Notes: a model not told the origin generated them from the letters alone. A stretch of DNA of 64,000 nucleotides from Butyrivibrio sp. CB08 (GCF_003625485.1 NZ_RAIR01000006.1:62001-126000), one strand, 5' to 3'; shown: positions 7,609 through 17,287, counted from the stretch's first letter. Numbers and translations: made by a program.

Positions 7609-10600
7609 TCAAACCTTTTCTACGCCGATTGTAACCTTCTCGCCGTTGATATCCCACTCTTTAGCGTTGGCTACATCTGAGCCATAAACAACCTCGTTAG
7701 CAAGAACCTTGGTTGCGATGCTGCTCTCGTTAGCCTTAACGATATCTGCAAGCTTGTCGTTGCCATTTAAGGAAACCTTGATGTGATCCATAACTTCGAA
7801 TCCGGAATCCTTACGCATTGTCTGTACCTTACTGATAACCTCAAGTACAAAGCCCTCGTTGATGAGCTCCTCAGAGAGGTTAGTATCAAGTACTACTGTG
7901 ATTCCCCAGTTCTCCTGAGAAATGAAGCCTTCCTTCTGAGCCATCTCGATAAGGAGATCTTCCTTAACAAGCTCTACGTCAACATCGTTTACAGTGAACT
8001 TGATCACGCCGTTTGTGTTAAGCTCATCCATTGTGGCATTTCCATCAAGACCCTCAAGGTAATTCTTGATAGCGCCGATGTTCTTGCCGTACTTAGGTCC
8101 TAATGTCTTAAGCTGTGGCTTGAAGCTGTAGCTTGTAAAGTCTCTTACGTCATCTGTGAATGCAACGTTCTTGACGTTGAGCTCTTCTCTGATGATATCT
8201 GTGTAGAACTCGCCTACAGTCTGCTCAGCCTTTACATACATCTGGCCGATTGGCTGACGGTTCTTGATGTTAGCTGCATTTCTGCCAGCTCTTCCAAGAA
8301 CAACGATATCAAGAACTTCCTCCATGTCCTTCTCAAGCTTAGCATCGATGAGAGCCTCATCTACTGCTGGGAAGTCGCAGAGGTGGATTGACTCTGGAGC
8401 ATCCTTGAAGCTGTTTCTTACAAGGTTCTGGTAGATCTCCTCTGTCATGAATGGAACCATAGGAGCTGCTGCCTTGGATACAGTTACAAGAGCTGTGTAA
8501 AGAGTCATGTAAGCTGAGATCTTATCCTGCTCCATTCCCTTAGCCCAGAATCTCTCACGGGATCTTCTTACGTACCAGTTAGACATCTCGTCAACGAAGT
8601 TATCCAGGGCCTTACCAGCCTCAGGAATTCTGTAGTTATTAAGGTTCTCATCTACAGCCTTTACGCAGCTGTTGAGCTTACTAAGAAGCCACTTATCCAT
8701 AACAGTGAGCTTATCAAGCTCAAGCTTGTAATTAGCTGCATCAAAGCCATCGATATTAGCATAAAGTGTAAAGAACGCATATGTGTTCCAAAGAGTTCCA
8801 AGGAACTTGCGCTGTCCCTCCATAACCGCATCACCAGAGAAGCGGCTTGGAAGCCATGGTGCTGAGTTAGTGTAGAAGTACCATCTGATAGCATCTGCAC
8901 CGTATTTCTCAAGAGCATCGAAAGGATCAACCGCGTTGCCCTTTGACTTACTCATCTTCTGTCCATTCTCATCCTGCACAAGGCCGAGTACTATTACATT
9001 TTTAAATGCAGGCTTGTTGAAAAGAAGTGTAGCCTCTGCGTGAAGTGAGTAGAACCATCCTCTTGTCTGGTCTACAGCCTCAGAGATGAACTCTGCAGGG
9101 AACTGCTTCTCGAAGAGCTCCTTGTTCTCAAATGGGTAGTGGAGCTGTGCAAATGGCATTGCTCCTGAGTCGAACCAGCAGTCGATAACCTCTTTTACCC
9201 TGTGCATCTTCTTGCCACACTTAGGGCATGTGATCTCGTACTGATCGATATATGGTCTGTGAAGCTCGCATGTCTCTGCTGATGGATCTCCAGAGAGCTC
9301 AGCAAGCTCTTTTCTTGAACCTACAGAGAGCTGGTGACCACAGTCATCACACTCCCAGATATTAAGAGGTGTTCCCCAGTATCTGTCACGGGAGATACCC
9401 CAGTCCTGAATGTTCTCAAGCCAGTCACCAAATCTTCCCTTACCGATTGACTCTGGAACCCAGTTGATCTCTTTATTGTTGCGGATAAGGTCGTCCTTAA
9501 CCTCTGTAACCTTGATGAACCATGAAGAACGAGCATAGTAAAGAAGTGGTGTACCGCATCTCCAGCAGTGAGGATAATCGTGCTCCATCTTAGGTGCTGA
9601 GAAGAGGAGCTGTCTTGAATCAAGATCCTTAAGTACCTCTGGATCTGCACTTATAGCACCCTCATCCATTTCCTTCTGTGTAGGCTTACATCTGTAGCCA
9701 GCAAAAGGTGTCTCAGGCTTAAGACGTCCCTCTGAATCAACCATCTGTACAAGCGGAGCGTCATACTTACGTCCTACTCTTGCGTCGTCTTCACCGAATG
9801 CAGGAGCGATATGAACGATACCAGTACCATCTGACATAGTTACATAGTTGTCGCAGTAGATGAAGAAAGCCTTCTTGTGCTGCTTGTCAGCCTCATCCTT
9901 AGCGCACTGGTAAAGTGGCTCGTACTCCTTGTGCTCAAGATCTGTACCAACATATGTCTCAAGGACTTCATATGCCTTCTGGCCTTCCTCTTTTGCAAGA
10001 GAGCCAAGTACATTGTCTGCAAGAGCCTCAGCAAGGTAATATGTATAGCCATCAGCTGCCTTAACCTTGACGTACTTCTCATCAGGGTTTACGCAAAGGC
10101 CGATGTTAGATGGAAGTGTCCATGGTGTTGTTGTCCATGCGAGGAAGTAAGCATCCTCACCTGTAACCTTGAAACGAACAACAGCTGTGCGCTCTTTTAA
10201 TGTCTTGTAGCCCTGTGCTACCTCGTGAGATGAAAGAGGGGTACCACAGCGAGGACAGTAAGGAACTACCTTAAATCCCTTGTATAAAAGGCCCTTCTTC
10301 CAGATCTCGTTAAGAGCCCACCACTCGGACTCGATAAAGTTGTCATCGTATGTGATGTAAGGATGATCCATGTCAGCCCAGAAACCAACTGTGCCTGAGA
10401 AATCTTCCCACATTCCCTTGTACTTCCACACAGATTCCTTACACTTCTTGATGAAAGGCTCCATGCCGTACTCTTCGATCTGCTCTTTGCCGTCAAGACC
10501 AAGCATCTTCTCAACTTCCAGCTCTACAGGAAGTCCGTGAGTATCCCAACCTGCCTTACGAGGAACAGTATAGCCCTTCATTGTGCGGTATCTTGGGATC

Positions 10601-10800
10601 ATATCCTTGATGGCACGAGTAAGAACGTGTCCGATATGTGGCTTACCATTAGCTGTTGGAGGGCCATCATAGAACATATACATCTCACCCTGGCTGCGGG
10701 TATCAACACTCTTCTGGAAAATGTCTTCTTTTTTCCAGAACTCTTCGATCTTCTTTTCTCTGCCGACAAAATTCATATCGGTATCGACTTTGTTATACAT
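7609..10800 (-). CDS. ileS: Isoleucyl-tRNA synthetase (long, IleS2-like)
   Basis: Charges tRNA-Ile; cytoplasmic class I synthetase. The 1063-residue protein has the HIGH motif as PHIGH near residues 54-58, the WDTHGLPVE segment just after it, the CP1 editing region, and the KMSKS loop near residue 625. There are Cys pairs at CPRCGTPL, CWRCGTPL and CPKCGKKM. Length and layout fit the longer IleRS2 class rather than the ~930-residue bacterial type 1; IleRS2 enzymes are typically mupirocin resistant, but that is inference here. ATG at 10800 with GGAGCTC-type RBS. Controlled by the T-box leader 10842-11125. Confidence 0.97.
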   Translation of the reverse strand: MYNKVDTDMNFVGREKKIEEFWKKEDIFQKSVDTRSQGEMYMFYDGPPTANGKPHIGHVLTRAIKDMIPRYRTMKGYTVPRKAGWDTHGLPVELEVEKMLGLDGKEQIEEYGMEPFIKKCKESVWKYKGMWEDFSGTVGFWADMDHPYITYDDNFIESEWWALNEIWKKGLLYKGFKVVPYCPRCGTPLSSHEVAQGYKTLKERTAVVRFKVTGEDAYFLAWTTTPWTLPSNIGLCVNPDEKYVKVKAADGYTYYLAEALADNVLGSLAKEEGQKAYEVLETYVGTDLEHKEYEPLYQCAKDEADKQHKKAFFIYCDNYVTMSDGTGIVHIAPAFGEDDARVGRKYDAPLVQMVDSEGRLKPETPFAGYRCKPTQKEMDEGAISADPEVLKDLDSRQLLFSAPKMEHDYPHCWRCGTPLLYYARSSWFIKVTEVKDDLIRNNKEINWVPESIGKGRFGDWLENIQDWGISRDRYWGTPLNIWECDDCGHQLSVGSRKELAELSGDPSAETCELHRPYIDQYEITCPKCGKKMHRVKEVIDCWFDSGAMPFAQLHYPFENKELFEKQFPAEFISEAVDQTRGWFYSLHAEATLLFNKPAFKNVIVLGLVQDENGQKMSKSKGNAVDPFDALEKYGADAIRWYFYTNSAPWLPSRFSGDAVMEGQRKFLGTLWNTYAFFTLYANIDGFDAANYKLELDKLTVMDKWLLSKLNSCVKAVDENLNNYRIPEAGKALDNFVDEMSNWYVRRSRERFWAKGMEQDKISAYMTLYTALVTVSKAAAPMVPFMTEEIYQNLVRNSFKDAPESIHLCDFPAVDEALIDAKLEKDMEEVLDIVVLGRAGRNAANIKNRQPIGQMYVKAEQTVGEFYTDIIREELNVKNVAFTDDVRDFTSYSFKPQLKTLGPKYGKNIGAIKNYLEGLDGNATMDELNTNGVIKFTVNDVDVELVKEDLLIEMAQKEGFISQENWGITVVLDTNLSEELINEGFVLEVISKVQTMRKDSGFEVMDHIKVSLNGNDKLADIVKANESSIATKVLANEVVYGSDVANAKEWDINGEKVTIGVEKV

Positions 10801-10841
10801 TTTGAGCTCCTTTCATATTGCGCAGAATGACTCTTTTAAAC

Positions 10842-11125
10842 GAAGAAAGACCCCGTCCTTGTAAAAAGGACGAGGTCATAAATGTACAAACTCGTTATAC
10901 CACCCATTTACACATACGCGTCATCTGCTGTCTGCATCTGATTGAATACGCTCTTCGTTAACGCCGAAGGTACGTCAGGATCTACTATATGTAATAAGGT
11001 TCGATCCTGCGGCTCAGAAGTGATCTTCGATCAGCTACTACTTGCACTGACTTGCACCAACCGTCAGCTCTCTGCATGCTTTCGTCTGCTGTCTACTGTC
11101 TTCGTCACAGCTTTTCTTCATATAA
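10842..11125 (-). promoter_or_regulatory. T-box riboswitch, isoleucine-specific (ileS leader)
   Basis: Reading leftward, a Stem I with AGAGAGCTGACGG...GGTGCAAGTCAG is followed by a specifier loop. There GAAG-ATC-ACTTCTGAG places codon ATC (11024-11022, Ile) as specifier. The conserved T-box bulge sequence GGGTGGTATAACG lies at about 10892-10905. The terminator GACCTCGTCC/GGACGGGGTC is at 10849-10877 with TTTCTT after it. Uncharged tRNA-Ile would pair with the specifier and T-box and favour the antiterminator. The specifier agrees with the downstream gene. Confidence 0.95.
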
Positions 11126-11132
11126 TGCACAC

Positions 11133-11161
11133 ATTCTACTACTAATCCGTTAAACATGCAA
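11133..11161 (-). promoter_or_regulatory. Promoter of the ileS T-box transcript
   Basis: -35 TTGCAT (11156-11161) and -10 TAGAAT (11133-11138), 17-base spacing, directly ahead of the T-box leader. Confidence 0.65.
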
Positions 11162-11196
11162 GAACTAATTCATATAAAATGTGCGCCTCACAAGGA

Positions 11197-12132
11197 CTAT
11201 TTTGTCCAGGCTGCAAACTCCTCATCTGTGCACTTTACATAGTGGCTTCCATCAACAAGGTGCTCCGTGCCCTTAGTGTAGTCAATTCCTGATGTCTTGT
11301 AGTCGTAGTTGATGGCTTCACGGTTCTTTTCAAGCTCAGGGTTAGGGATCGGAATAGCTGACAAAAGAGATTTCGTATAAGGATGAATTGGATTGGAGAA
11401 AATCTCATCTGTTGTTCCGGTCTCAAGAAGGTGTCCAAGGTGAAGAACACCGATCCTGTCTGAAATATACTTAACCATTGAAAGGTCATGGGCGATGAAC
11501 AGATATGCTGTTCCAAGCTCCGCCTGGATGTCCTTCATAAGGTTAACTACCTGGGCCTGAATGGATACGTCAAGAGCTGAGATACACTCATCAGCTATAA
11601 CAAGCTTAGGATTGAGGATAAGGGCTCTGGCGATTCCAACTCTCTGTCTCTGTCCACCAGAGAACTGATGTGGATATCTGTCAGCGTGCTCTTTTGCAAG
11701 ACCAACCTTTTCAAGGATAGCCTCTACCCGATGGTCTCTCTCTTCCTTGCTGTTATAGAACTTATGAACATCAAGAGCTTCTCCGATGATGTCCTTGATC
11801 TTCTTTCTTGGGTTAAGTGATGCCATAGGATCCTGGAAGATCATCTGCATCTGGATCCTTAGTTTCTCCTTAACATCCTTGCTCATCTTGCCGGAAATAT
11901 CCATTCCGCAGAAGTTGATAGTACCTTCTGTTGGATCATAGAGCCTTATTATGCTCCTGCCGATTGTGGACTTACCAGATCCCGACTCGCCAACAAGGCC
12001 GTATGTCTCGCCAGGATAAACCTTGAAACTGACATCATCTACAGCCTTAACTGTGTATGTCTTGCTGATAGGGAAGTACTGCTTAAGTCCCTTTACCTCC
12101 AAAAGAGGCTCTGCATTATAATTTGCTGTCAT
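11197..12132 (-). CDS. oppF: Oligopeptide ABC transporter, ATP-binding protein OppF
   Basis: Second ATPase of the Opp/Dpp peptide importer, on the cytoplasmic face of the membrane complex. The 311-residue protein has Walker A GESGSGKST near residues 48-56, the ABC signature FSGGQRQRVGIARAL and Walker B LVIADECISALD. The oligopeptide-specific C-terminal extension follows (about 240-300, HPYTKSLLSAIP). ATG at 12132 lies inside the 3' end of oppD (17-base overlap) with AAGGAGG upstream, so translation is probably coupled. Last gene of the oppA-B-C-D-F unit. Confidence 0.95.
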   Translation of the reverse strand: MTANYNAEPLLEVKGLKQYFPISKTYTVKAVDDVSFKVYPGETYGLVGESGSGKSTIGRSIIRLYDPTEGTINFCGMDISGKMSKDVKEKLRIQMQMIFQDPMASLNPRKKIKDIIGEALDVHKFYNSKEERDHRVEAILEKVGLAKEHADRYPHQFSGGQRQRVGIARALILNPKLVIADECISALDVSIQAQVVNLMKDIQAELGTAYLFIAHDLSMVKYISDRIGVLHLGHLLETGTTDEIFSNPIHPYTKSLLSAIPIPNPELEKNREAINYDYKTSGIDYTKGTEHLVDGSHYVKCTDEEFAAWTK

Positions 12133-13255
12133 TTGCCTGCGCCTCCTTCTTCATTCTCTCAATTCTGGCCTTCAGCTCTTTTGGCATCTCTACCTTAGGA
12201 GCTCTTGGGTCAAGGAGCCATGTGGCTGCCCAGTGGGTCTCTGAAATCTGGAACATTGGTGGCTCAAGCTTATCATCGATCTCAAGGGCATAAGCATTTC
12301 TTGGTGCGAATGCATCTCCCTCCTTCTCGTGGAGAAGGTTTGGTGGTGAACCAGGGATCGTATAGAGTCTGTCATCATCTGTTCCAAGGTCAGGCATAGC
12401 TGACAGAAGTCCCCATGTATATGGGTGCTTGGGCTCGTAGAAGATCTCGTTGATATTGCCAACCTCTACGATCTTACCAGCATACATAACGTTTACGTAG
12501 TCTGCTACCTTAGCAACAACACCAAGGTCATGGGTGATGTAGATTACTGCAATATCCCTTTCCTTCTGAACCTTTTTGATGAGCTCAAGGATCTTGGCCT
12601 GGATATTAACGTCCAGAGCTGTTGTAGGCTCATCGCAGATAAGAAGGTCAGGGTTACATGAAAGAGCTATAGCGATAACCACTCTCTGTCTCATACCACC
12701 TGAGAGCTGATGTGGATACTGCTTCATTCTCTTTTCCGCATCTTCGATTCCAACCTCTTTAAGAAGGTTTACAGCTCTGTCATAGGCGTCCTTCTTGTCG
12801 ATCTTGTAGTGCCAGATCATACCCTCCATGATCTGCTTACCAATGGTCATGGTTGGGTCAAGGCTGGTCATTGGATCCTGGAACACCATGGCAATTCTAC
12901 GACCATTGATGTGCTTTCTGATCCACTTCTTATCCATCTTGAGGATGTCTGCCTCTTTCCACTGAGCTGAGGCATCGTTTTCAGGGTTGTAGTCGATTCC
13001 GCCCACATTATCGCGGTATCTGTAGATGATCTCTCCGCTGTTTACCACTGCGTTCTTGGCAAGGATACCCATTGCAGCACGCATGGTAACTGACTTACCA
13101 GAGCCTGACTCACCAACGATGGCTACAGTCTCGCCCTGATAGAGATCTATATTAACTCCTCTGATGGCATGTACCTTACCGGCAGTTGTCTCAAAGGTGA
13201 TGTCAAGATTTTTGACATCAAGAATTTTTTCACGGGTCTTTTTTTCTTCACTCAT
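12116..13255 (-). CDS. oppD: Oligopeptide ABC transporter, ATP-binding protein OppD
   Basis: First ATPase of the Opp importer. The 379-residue protein has Walker A GESGSGKSV near residues 48-56, Q-loop VFQDPMTSLDP, signature LSGGMRQRVVIAIAL, Walker B LLICDEPTTALD and the HPYTWGLLSAMP C-terminal motif common to peptide ATPases. About 45 residues between Walker A and Q-loop are inserted (YRYRDNVGGIDYNPENDASA...), as in many Lachnospiraceae and Clostridia homologues. ATG at 13255, five bases after the oppC stop, with AAGGAG upstream. Confidence 0.95.
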   Translation of the reverse strand: MSEEKKTREKILDVKNLDITFETTAGKVHAIRGVNIDLYQGETVAIVGESGSGKSVTMRAAMGILAKNAVVNSGEIIYRYRDNVGGIDYNPENDASAQWKEADILKMDKKWIRKHINGRRIAMVFQDPMTSLDPTMTIGKQIMEGMIWHYKIDKKDAYDRAVNLLKEVGIEDAEKRMKQYPHQLSGGMRQRVVIAIALSCNPDLLICDEPTTALDVNIQAKILELIKKVQKERDIAVIYITHDLGVVAKVADYVNVMYAGKIVEVGNINEIFYEPKHPYTWGLLSAMPDLGTDDDRLYTIPGSPPNLLHEKEGDAFAPRNAYALEIDDKLEPPMFQISETHWAATWLLDPRAPKVEMPKELKARIERMKKEAQANDSKL

Positions 13256-13260
13256 CTTGG

Positions 13261-14316
13261 TTACATCTCCTTAAGCTTTGGATCCAGGGCCTCTCTAAGG
13301 CCGTCAGCCACCAGGTTAAAGCTCAGCATAAGAAGTGCCATAACCACGATAGGTGGAATTATCTGATAAGGGTGTGTTGTGAAGCTGTTGAAGCCTTCTG
13401 AAATAAGGGAGCCAAGAGAACATCTTGGTACCGGGATTCCAAGTCCAACGAAGGACAGGAAAGCTTCAGTGAAAATAGCTGTAGGAATTGAGAACATAAC
13501 CTGAGTTATGATAGGTCCAATGATGTTAGGAAGGACCTCGCTGAAGATGATGTGCATGCTTCCAGCGCCAAGAGTTCTTGATGCAAGAACGAACTCCTGC
13601 TCCTTGAGCTTGAGCATCTCAGCTCTTGCAATCCTACTCATTCCTACCCACTCTGTCAGCATCAAAGCGACGATGATAGTGAGCATACCTGGCTTAAATA
13701 CAAGAAGAAGGAGGGTTACGATAACAAGTCTTGGAATACCGTTTGCGATCTCCAAAATTCTCTGCATAACCATGTCCACTTTTCCGCCAAAATATCCGGA
13801 AATAAGACCGTAGCTCATACCAATGATCATGTCGATGATAGCTGCAGCAACAGCGATGATAAGTGAAACCTGGGCTCCGGACCATGTCCTTGTCCAGATA
13901 TCTCTTCCGAAATTATCACTTCCAAACCAGTAGAATACGTCAGGAAGCTTGTTTTCAAAGTAAAGGTTTACTGTCTTGGTACCCTTGGTTGTTGCGATGT
14001 TTTCGTGTCCATCGAAGAAACCAGTGTACTCAATGATCGGGATTCTTGGTGCAAGGTTCTTTTGTGAAAGATCCTGACCTGAGTAGGTGTACTGATTCAT
14101 GCCAGGTCCGATAAATGCAAAGAAAGTGATGACCAGCACGAAGATAAGTCCAAGTACTGCACTTTTCTTTTTCCTGAATCTTGCTACTACCTCTTTCCAG
14201 AAGCTCTGGGAGGCGAAGTTGGTATCCACAAGGATATCTTCAATATTGCCTTTTAGCTTGAAGTCCTCATCCTGAGGCACATAGGGCTCTTTTGTAAGTA
14301 CTGTTGTATCTGCCAT
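13261..14316 (-). CDS. oppC: Oligopeptide ABC transporter, permease OppC
   Basis: Inner-membrane permease (351 residues) with the N-terminal OppC leader domain, one membrane segment near residues 60-80, an extracytoplasmic insertion of ~85 residues, and five more segments. The EAA loop with ARAEMLKLKEQEFVLASRTLGA contacts the ATPases. I place the start at ATG 14316, with AAGGAGGGTGA upstream, rather than at the upstream in-frame ATG at 14340 inside oppB. That leaves one base between the oppB stop and this start region. Confidence 0.93.
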   Translation of the reverse strand: MADTTVLTKEPYVPQDEDFKLKGNIEDILVDTNFASQSFWKEVVARFRKKKSAVLGLIFVLVITFFAFIGPGMNQYTYSGQDLSQKNLAPRIPIIEYTGFFDGHENIATTKGTKTVNLYFENKLPDVFYWFGSDNFGRDIWTRTWSGAQVSLIIAVAAAIIDMIIGMSYGLISGYFGGKVDMVMQRILEIANGIPRLVIVTLLLLVFKPGMLTIIVALMLTEWVGMSRIARAEMLKLKEQEFVLASRTLGAGSMHIIFSEVLPNIIGPIITQVMFSIPTAIFTEAFLSFVGLGIPVPRCSLGSLISEGFNSFTTHPYQIIPPIVVMALLMLSFNLVADGLREALDPKLKEM

Positions 14317-14317
14317 A

Positions 14318-15253
14318 TCAGTCACCCTCCTTTGCCACACGGATTCTAGGATCGATCACGCCGTAGAGGATATCAACCACAAGCATGATGCCAATGTACA
14401 TTGCAGAATATATAAAGCTAAGGGCTATAACCACGTTATAGTCGTTAGACTGGATTGCGTTTACAAGAAGTGAACCTACGCCAGGGATGGAAAAGATCTT
14501 TTCTACAACCAGAGAACCTGTCATAAGGTCAACAACAAGTGGTGCCAATACTGTGATGATTGGAATAAGAGCGTTTCTAAGTGCATGAGCAAAGATAAGC
14601 TTGTTGCCGGAAAGTCCCTTGGACTCTGCAAGAAGCATATAGTCAGAACCTAAAACCTCGATCATCTCCGCTCTTGTAAATCTTGCGATTGAAGCCATGG
14701 TGAACATGGACAGGGATATTGATGGAAGTACGCTTGATCCAATTACATCTTTTGCTGAGAAAAGCATTGGGAACCATTTCAATTTGAAACCGAACTGGTA
14801 AGACAGTGCCAGCGCAAACACATAGGAAGGCACTGATACACCGATTACTGAGATGATTGTTGCCAGGGTATCCCAGACTGTATCCTTTTTAAATGCAGCC
14901 AGAAGTCCCAGACAAAGACCAACCAAAGCTCCGATCATTACTGCTGCAAATCCAACCCCGATTGAGATTGGAAGACGTGAAGCAATAAGCTGTGTGATTG
15001 GTGTGTTCTTGGAAATCTTGTAGCTTACGCCAAGGTCTCCTTTAAACATATTTATTACATAGCGGAAAAACTGGACAACGATAGGCTGGTCCAGTCCATA
15101 TTTTGCATATAGTGATGCCCTCTGGGTATCGTTGAGCTTCTCATCGTTGAAGGGTGAACCCGGCATGAGCTGCATCAGTATAAATAATATCAGTGTGATG
15201 GCCAGCAGTGTGAAAAGAGCTGTCACCACTCTTTTAATAACATATTTTTTCAT
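14318..15253 (-). CDS. oppB: Oligopeptide ABC transporter, permease OppB
   Basis: Inner-membrane permease (311 residues) with six predicted membrane segments beginning at residues 9-28, the conserved LMPGSPF motif after the first one, and the EAA loop (RFTRAEMIEVLGSDYMLLAESKGLS). It pairs with OppC to form the channel. Separated from oppA by a stem-loop (15268-15324) that could lower expression of oppBCDF relative to the binding protein. The RBS is weak (GGGG), fitting lower expression. Confidence 0.94.
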   Translation of the reverse strand: MKKYVIKRVVTALFTLLAITLILFILMQLMPGSPFNDEKLNDTQRASLYAKYGLDQPIVVQFFRYVINMFKGDLGVSYKISKNTPITQLIASRLPISIGVGFAAVMIGALVGLCLGLLAAFKKDTVWDTLATIISVIGVSVPSYVFALALSYQFGFKLKWFPMLFSAKDVIGSSVLPSISLSMFTMASIARFTRAEMIEVLGSDYMLLAESKGLSGNKLIFAHALRNALIPIITVLAPLVVDLMTGSLVVEKIFSIPGVGSLLVNAIQSNDYNVVIALSFIYSAMYIGIMLVVDILYGVIDPRIRVAKEGD

Positions 15254-15265
15254 GACTACCCCAAT

Positions 15266-15324
15266 AGAGAAACTGCGCGGGGATAAGTAATGTGTCCACT
15301 ACCCATCCTCGCGCAGTAGCCTTC
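15266..15324 (-). terminator. oppA-oppB intercistronic stem-loop
   Basis: CTGCGCGAGGA pairs with TCCCCGCGCAG with a ~34-base loop. There is no long T-run, so it is more likely an mRNA-stabilising or partially terminating structure than a full stop. Confidence 0.6.
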
Positions 15325-15343
15325 TTATGTCTTAATTTTTAGA

Positions 15344-17077
15344 TCAGTTCTTTACTGCGTTCTTATATACTCTGTTAAGAGCAACTGGGTGGAACTCGAT
15401 TCCTGAAACGCTTGTAGAGATAAGCTCTGCATTGCACTGTGTGTAGAGAGGGAAGATAACTGCCTCTTCCATAACGATCTTCTCTGCATCATAGAGTGCT
15501 GCCCAACGAGCTGCTGGATCCATAGCTGTCTCACCTGTTGTGCACTCGTCGATGATCTTGTCGTACTCAGCGTTGCTCCAGAAACCATAGTTGTTAGAGT
15601 TGTTTGTTACCCACATACCAAGGTATGTCATAGGATCTGCATAGTCAGGACCCCAACGTGTAAGAGCGATCTCAAACTCGCCTTCCTGCATACGCTCAAC
15701 TCTTTCCTTCTTAGGCATCTGCTGAAGATCAACAGTAAGACCTGGAAGAGTTGTCTCGAGCTGTTCCTTAACAACCTGTGCAACCTTGATAGGAGCATCA
15801 TCAGCGTCGTGGATCATTGTGAGGTTGAGCTCTGTGATACCAAGCTCCTCAAGACCCTTAGCCCAGTAGTCAGCAGCTGCAGCTGCATCATACTTGCAGT
15901 AGTCTGAGAACATTGTCTGATCTGCTGAGAAGTCTGATCCGTCTGGGCCTGCTGCGAAGTCCATAGGAACTGATGTGTATGTAGGAGCTGAACCATCCTT
16001 AAGGACGTCAGTTGTGATTGCTTCTCTGTTAAGAGCCATTGTGATAGCGTAACGAATGTTGAGGTTATCAAGCTCTTTTACTTCCTTGATGTTAGGGCTG
16101 ATGTACCACATGTATCCAGCACCGATTGCTGCGAATGCAGGATCATCCTTAACCTGGTCAACCTGCTCACCATTTACGAGAGTTGTATCAAGGTCACCAT
16201 TCTGGTAGCTCATAAGAGCCTGCTGTGAATCCTGGATTACCTGATAGTTGAGGCCTGCAAGCTTAACCTTTGCAGCGTCGTAGTAGTTCTCGTTCTTTGT
16301 AAGGTGAATAGCTGTAGCAGCTGGCTGATAGTCATCAAGAACAAATGCGCCGTTTGAAAGAGTTGTCTCTGGGCTTGTTGCGAATGTATCACCAACGCTC
16401 TCATAGAAAGCCTCATTTACAGGGTAGAATGTTGGGAAGTACATAAGGCTGAGGAAGTAGCTTACAGGAACGTTAAGCTTAACCTCAAGAGTCTTGTCAT
16501 CAACAGCTGTAACGCCGAGCTCTGACTTGTCCTTAGCACCATCGATAACGTCCTGAGCGTTTACGATCTGGCCGATATCGCTGAGCATGTAAGAATACTC
16601 TGAAGCGATCTCAGGATCAACTGCTCTCTGCCAAGCAAATACGAAGTCGTTTGCTGTTACAGGATCGCCGTTGCTCCAGTTAGCATCTGCGCGAAGGTGG
16701 AATGTATATGTAAGACCGTCATCTGAAATATCAACGCTCTCAGCGATAGCGTTTACAGCCTGTCCATCTGCATCCATCTGCATAAGACCATCTGTGTAAT
16801 CAGCGATTACCTCAAATGATGTTCCGTCTGTAGCCTGCTGTGGGTCAAGTGACTCAACTGGTGTCTCAAGCATTACGTTGAGATCCTCTCCTGAACCCTC
16901 GCCTGCTGGCTCTGCACTTGTAGCGTCAGCACTCTGTGCTGCGTCTGTGCTCTGTGCAGAATCTGTAGATTCTGTTGTCTCTGTTTCAGTTACTCCGCTT
17001 ACTGCAGAGCTTCCGCATCCGATCATGCTCATAGCAAGAACAGAAGCGAGCATAACTGACAAAAGCTTTTTCTTCAT
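15344..17077 (-). CDS. oppA: Oligopeptide-binding lipoprotein OppA
   Basis: Extracellular peptide-binding lipoprotein (SBP family 5) that feeds OppBCDF. The 577-residue form starts at ATG 17077 with AGGAGG upstream, followed by a lipoprotein signal peptide with lipobox SMIGC. A Thr/Ser/Ala/Asp-rich linker (about residues 30-60) precedes the domain. The family core shows LDPQQATDGTSFEV, DGLTYTFHLR and WSNGDPVTANDFVFAWQR. An in-frame ATG 21 codons upstream lacks an RBS. First gene of the opp unit, with a strong promoter containing a cre-like operator (17139-17168). Confidence 0.96.
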   Translation of the reverse strand: MKKKLLSVMLASVLAMSMIGCGSSAVSGVTETETTESTDSAQSTDAAQSADATSAEPAGEGSGEDLNVMLETPVESLDPQQATDGTSFEVIADYTDGLMQMDADGQAVNAIAESVDISDDGLTYTFHLRADANWSNGDPVTANDFVFAWQRAVDPEIASEYSYMLSDIGQIVNAQDVIDGAKDKSELGVTAVDDKTLEVKLNVPVSYFLSLMYFPTFYPVNEAFYESVGDTFATSPETTLSNGAFVLDDYQPAATAIHLTKNENYYDAAKVKLAGLNYQVIQDSQQALMSYQNGDLDTTLVNGEQVDQVKDDPAFAAIGAGYMWYISPNIKEVKELDNLNIRYAITMALNREAITTDVLKDGSAPTYTSVPMDFAAGPDGSDFSADQTMFSDYCKYDAAAAADYWAKGLEELGITELNLTMIHDADDAPIKVAQVVKEQLETTLPGLTVDLQQMPKKERVERMQEGEFEIALTRWGPDYADPMTYLGMWVTNNSNNYGFWSNAEYDKIIDECTTGETAMDPAARWAALYDAEKIVMEEAVIFPLYTQCNAELISTSVSGIEFHPVALNRVYKNAVKN

Positions 17078-17138
17078 AACTTTTATCCTCCTGGTGATAT
17101 TAATGCTTATACGTGTATACAATTGATGTATATTAACC

Positions 17139-17168
17139 ATAGTAAGCGCTTACCACTAGGAATGTCAA
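17139..17168 (-). promoter_or_regulatory. oppA promoter with cre-like operator in the spacer
   Basis: -35 TTGACA (17163-17168) and -10 TACTAT (17139-17144), 18-base spacing, reading leftward. The perfect palindrome GTAAGCGCTTAC (17142-17153) overlaps the -10 and spacer. It matches 12 of 14 positions of the cre consensus (TGWAARCGYTWWCA), so CcpA or another LacI-family repressor is likely. Confidence 0.75.
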
Positions 17169-17235
17169 CAAAAACTTTATCACTTTAAACCGTTTTCCCT
17201 TCAACGCGCCTACCGGACAAAGCAGAAACCCGTAA

Positions 17236-17275
17236 AAATAGGGCAACTGCGCGGCTTAGCAGTTGCCCATGTTTT
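17236..17275 (-). terminator. Terminator after threonine aldolase gene
   Basis: GGGCAACTGC pairs perfectly with GCAGTTGCCC over a ~9-base loop, with ATTTTTA on the leftward side. It ends the fRMsr-aldolase transcript. Confidence 0.85.
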
Positions 17276-17287
17276 TGAAAAACTTTT

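Noticed and set aside
17078-17140. Longer oppA start at 17140
   Set aside because: It overlaps the promoter -10 and operator and lacks an RBS.
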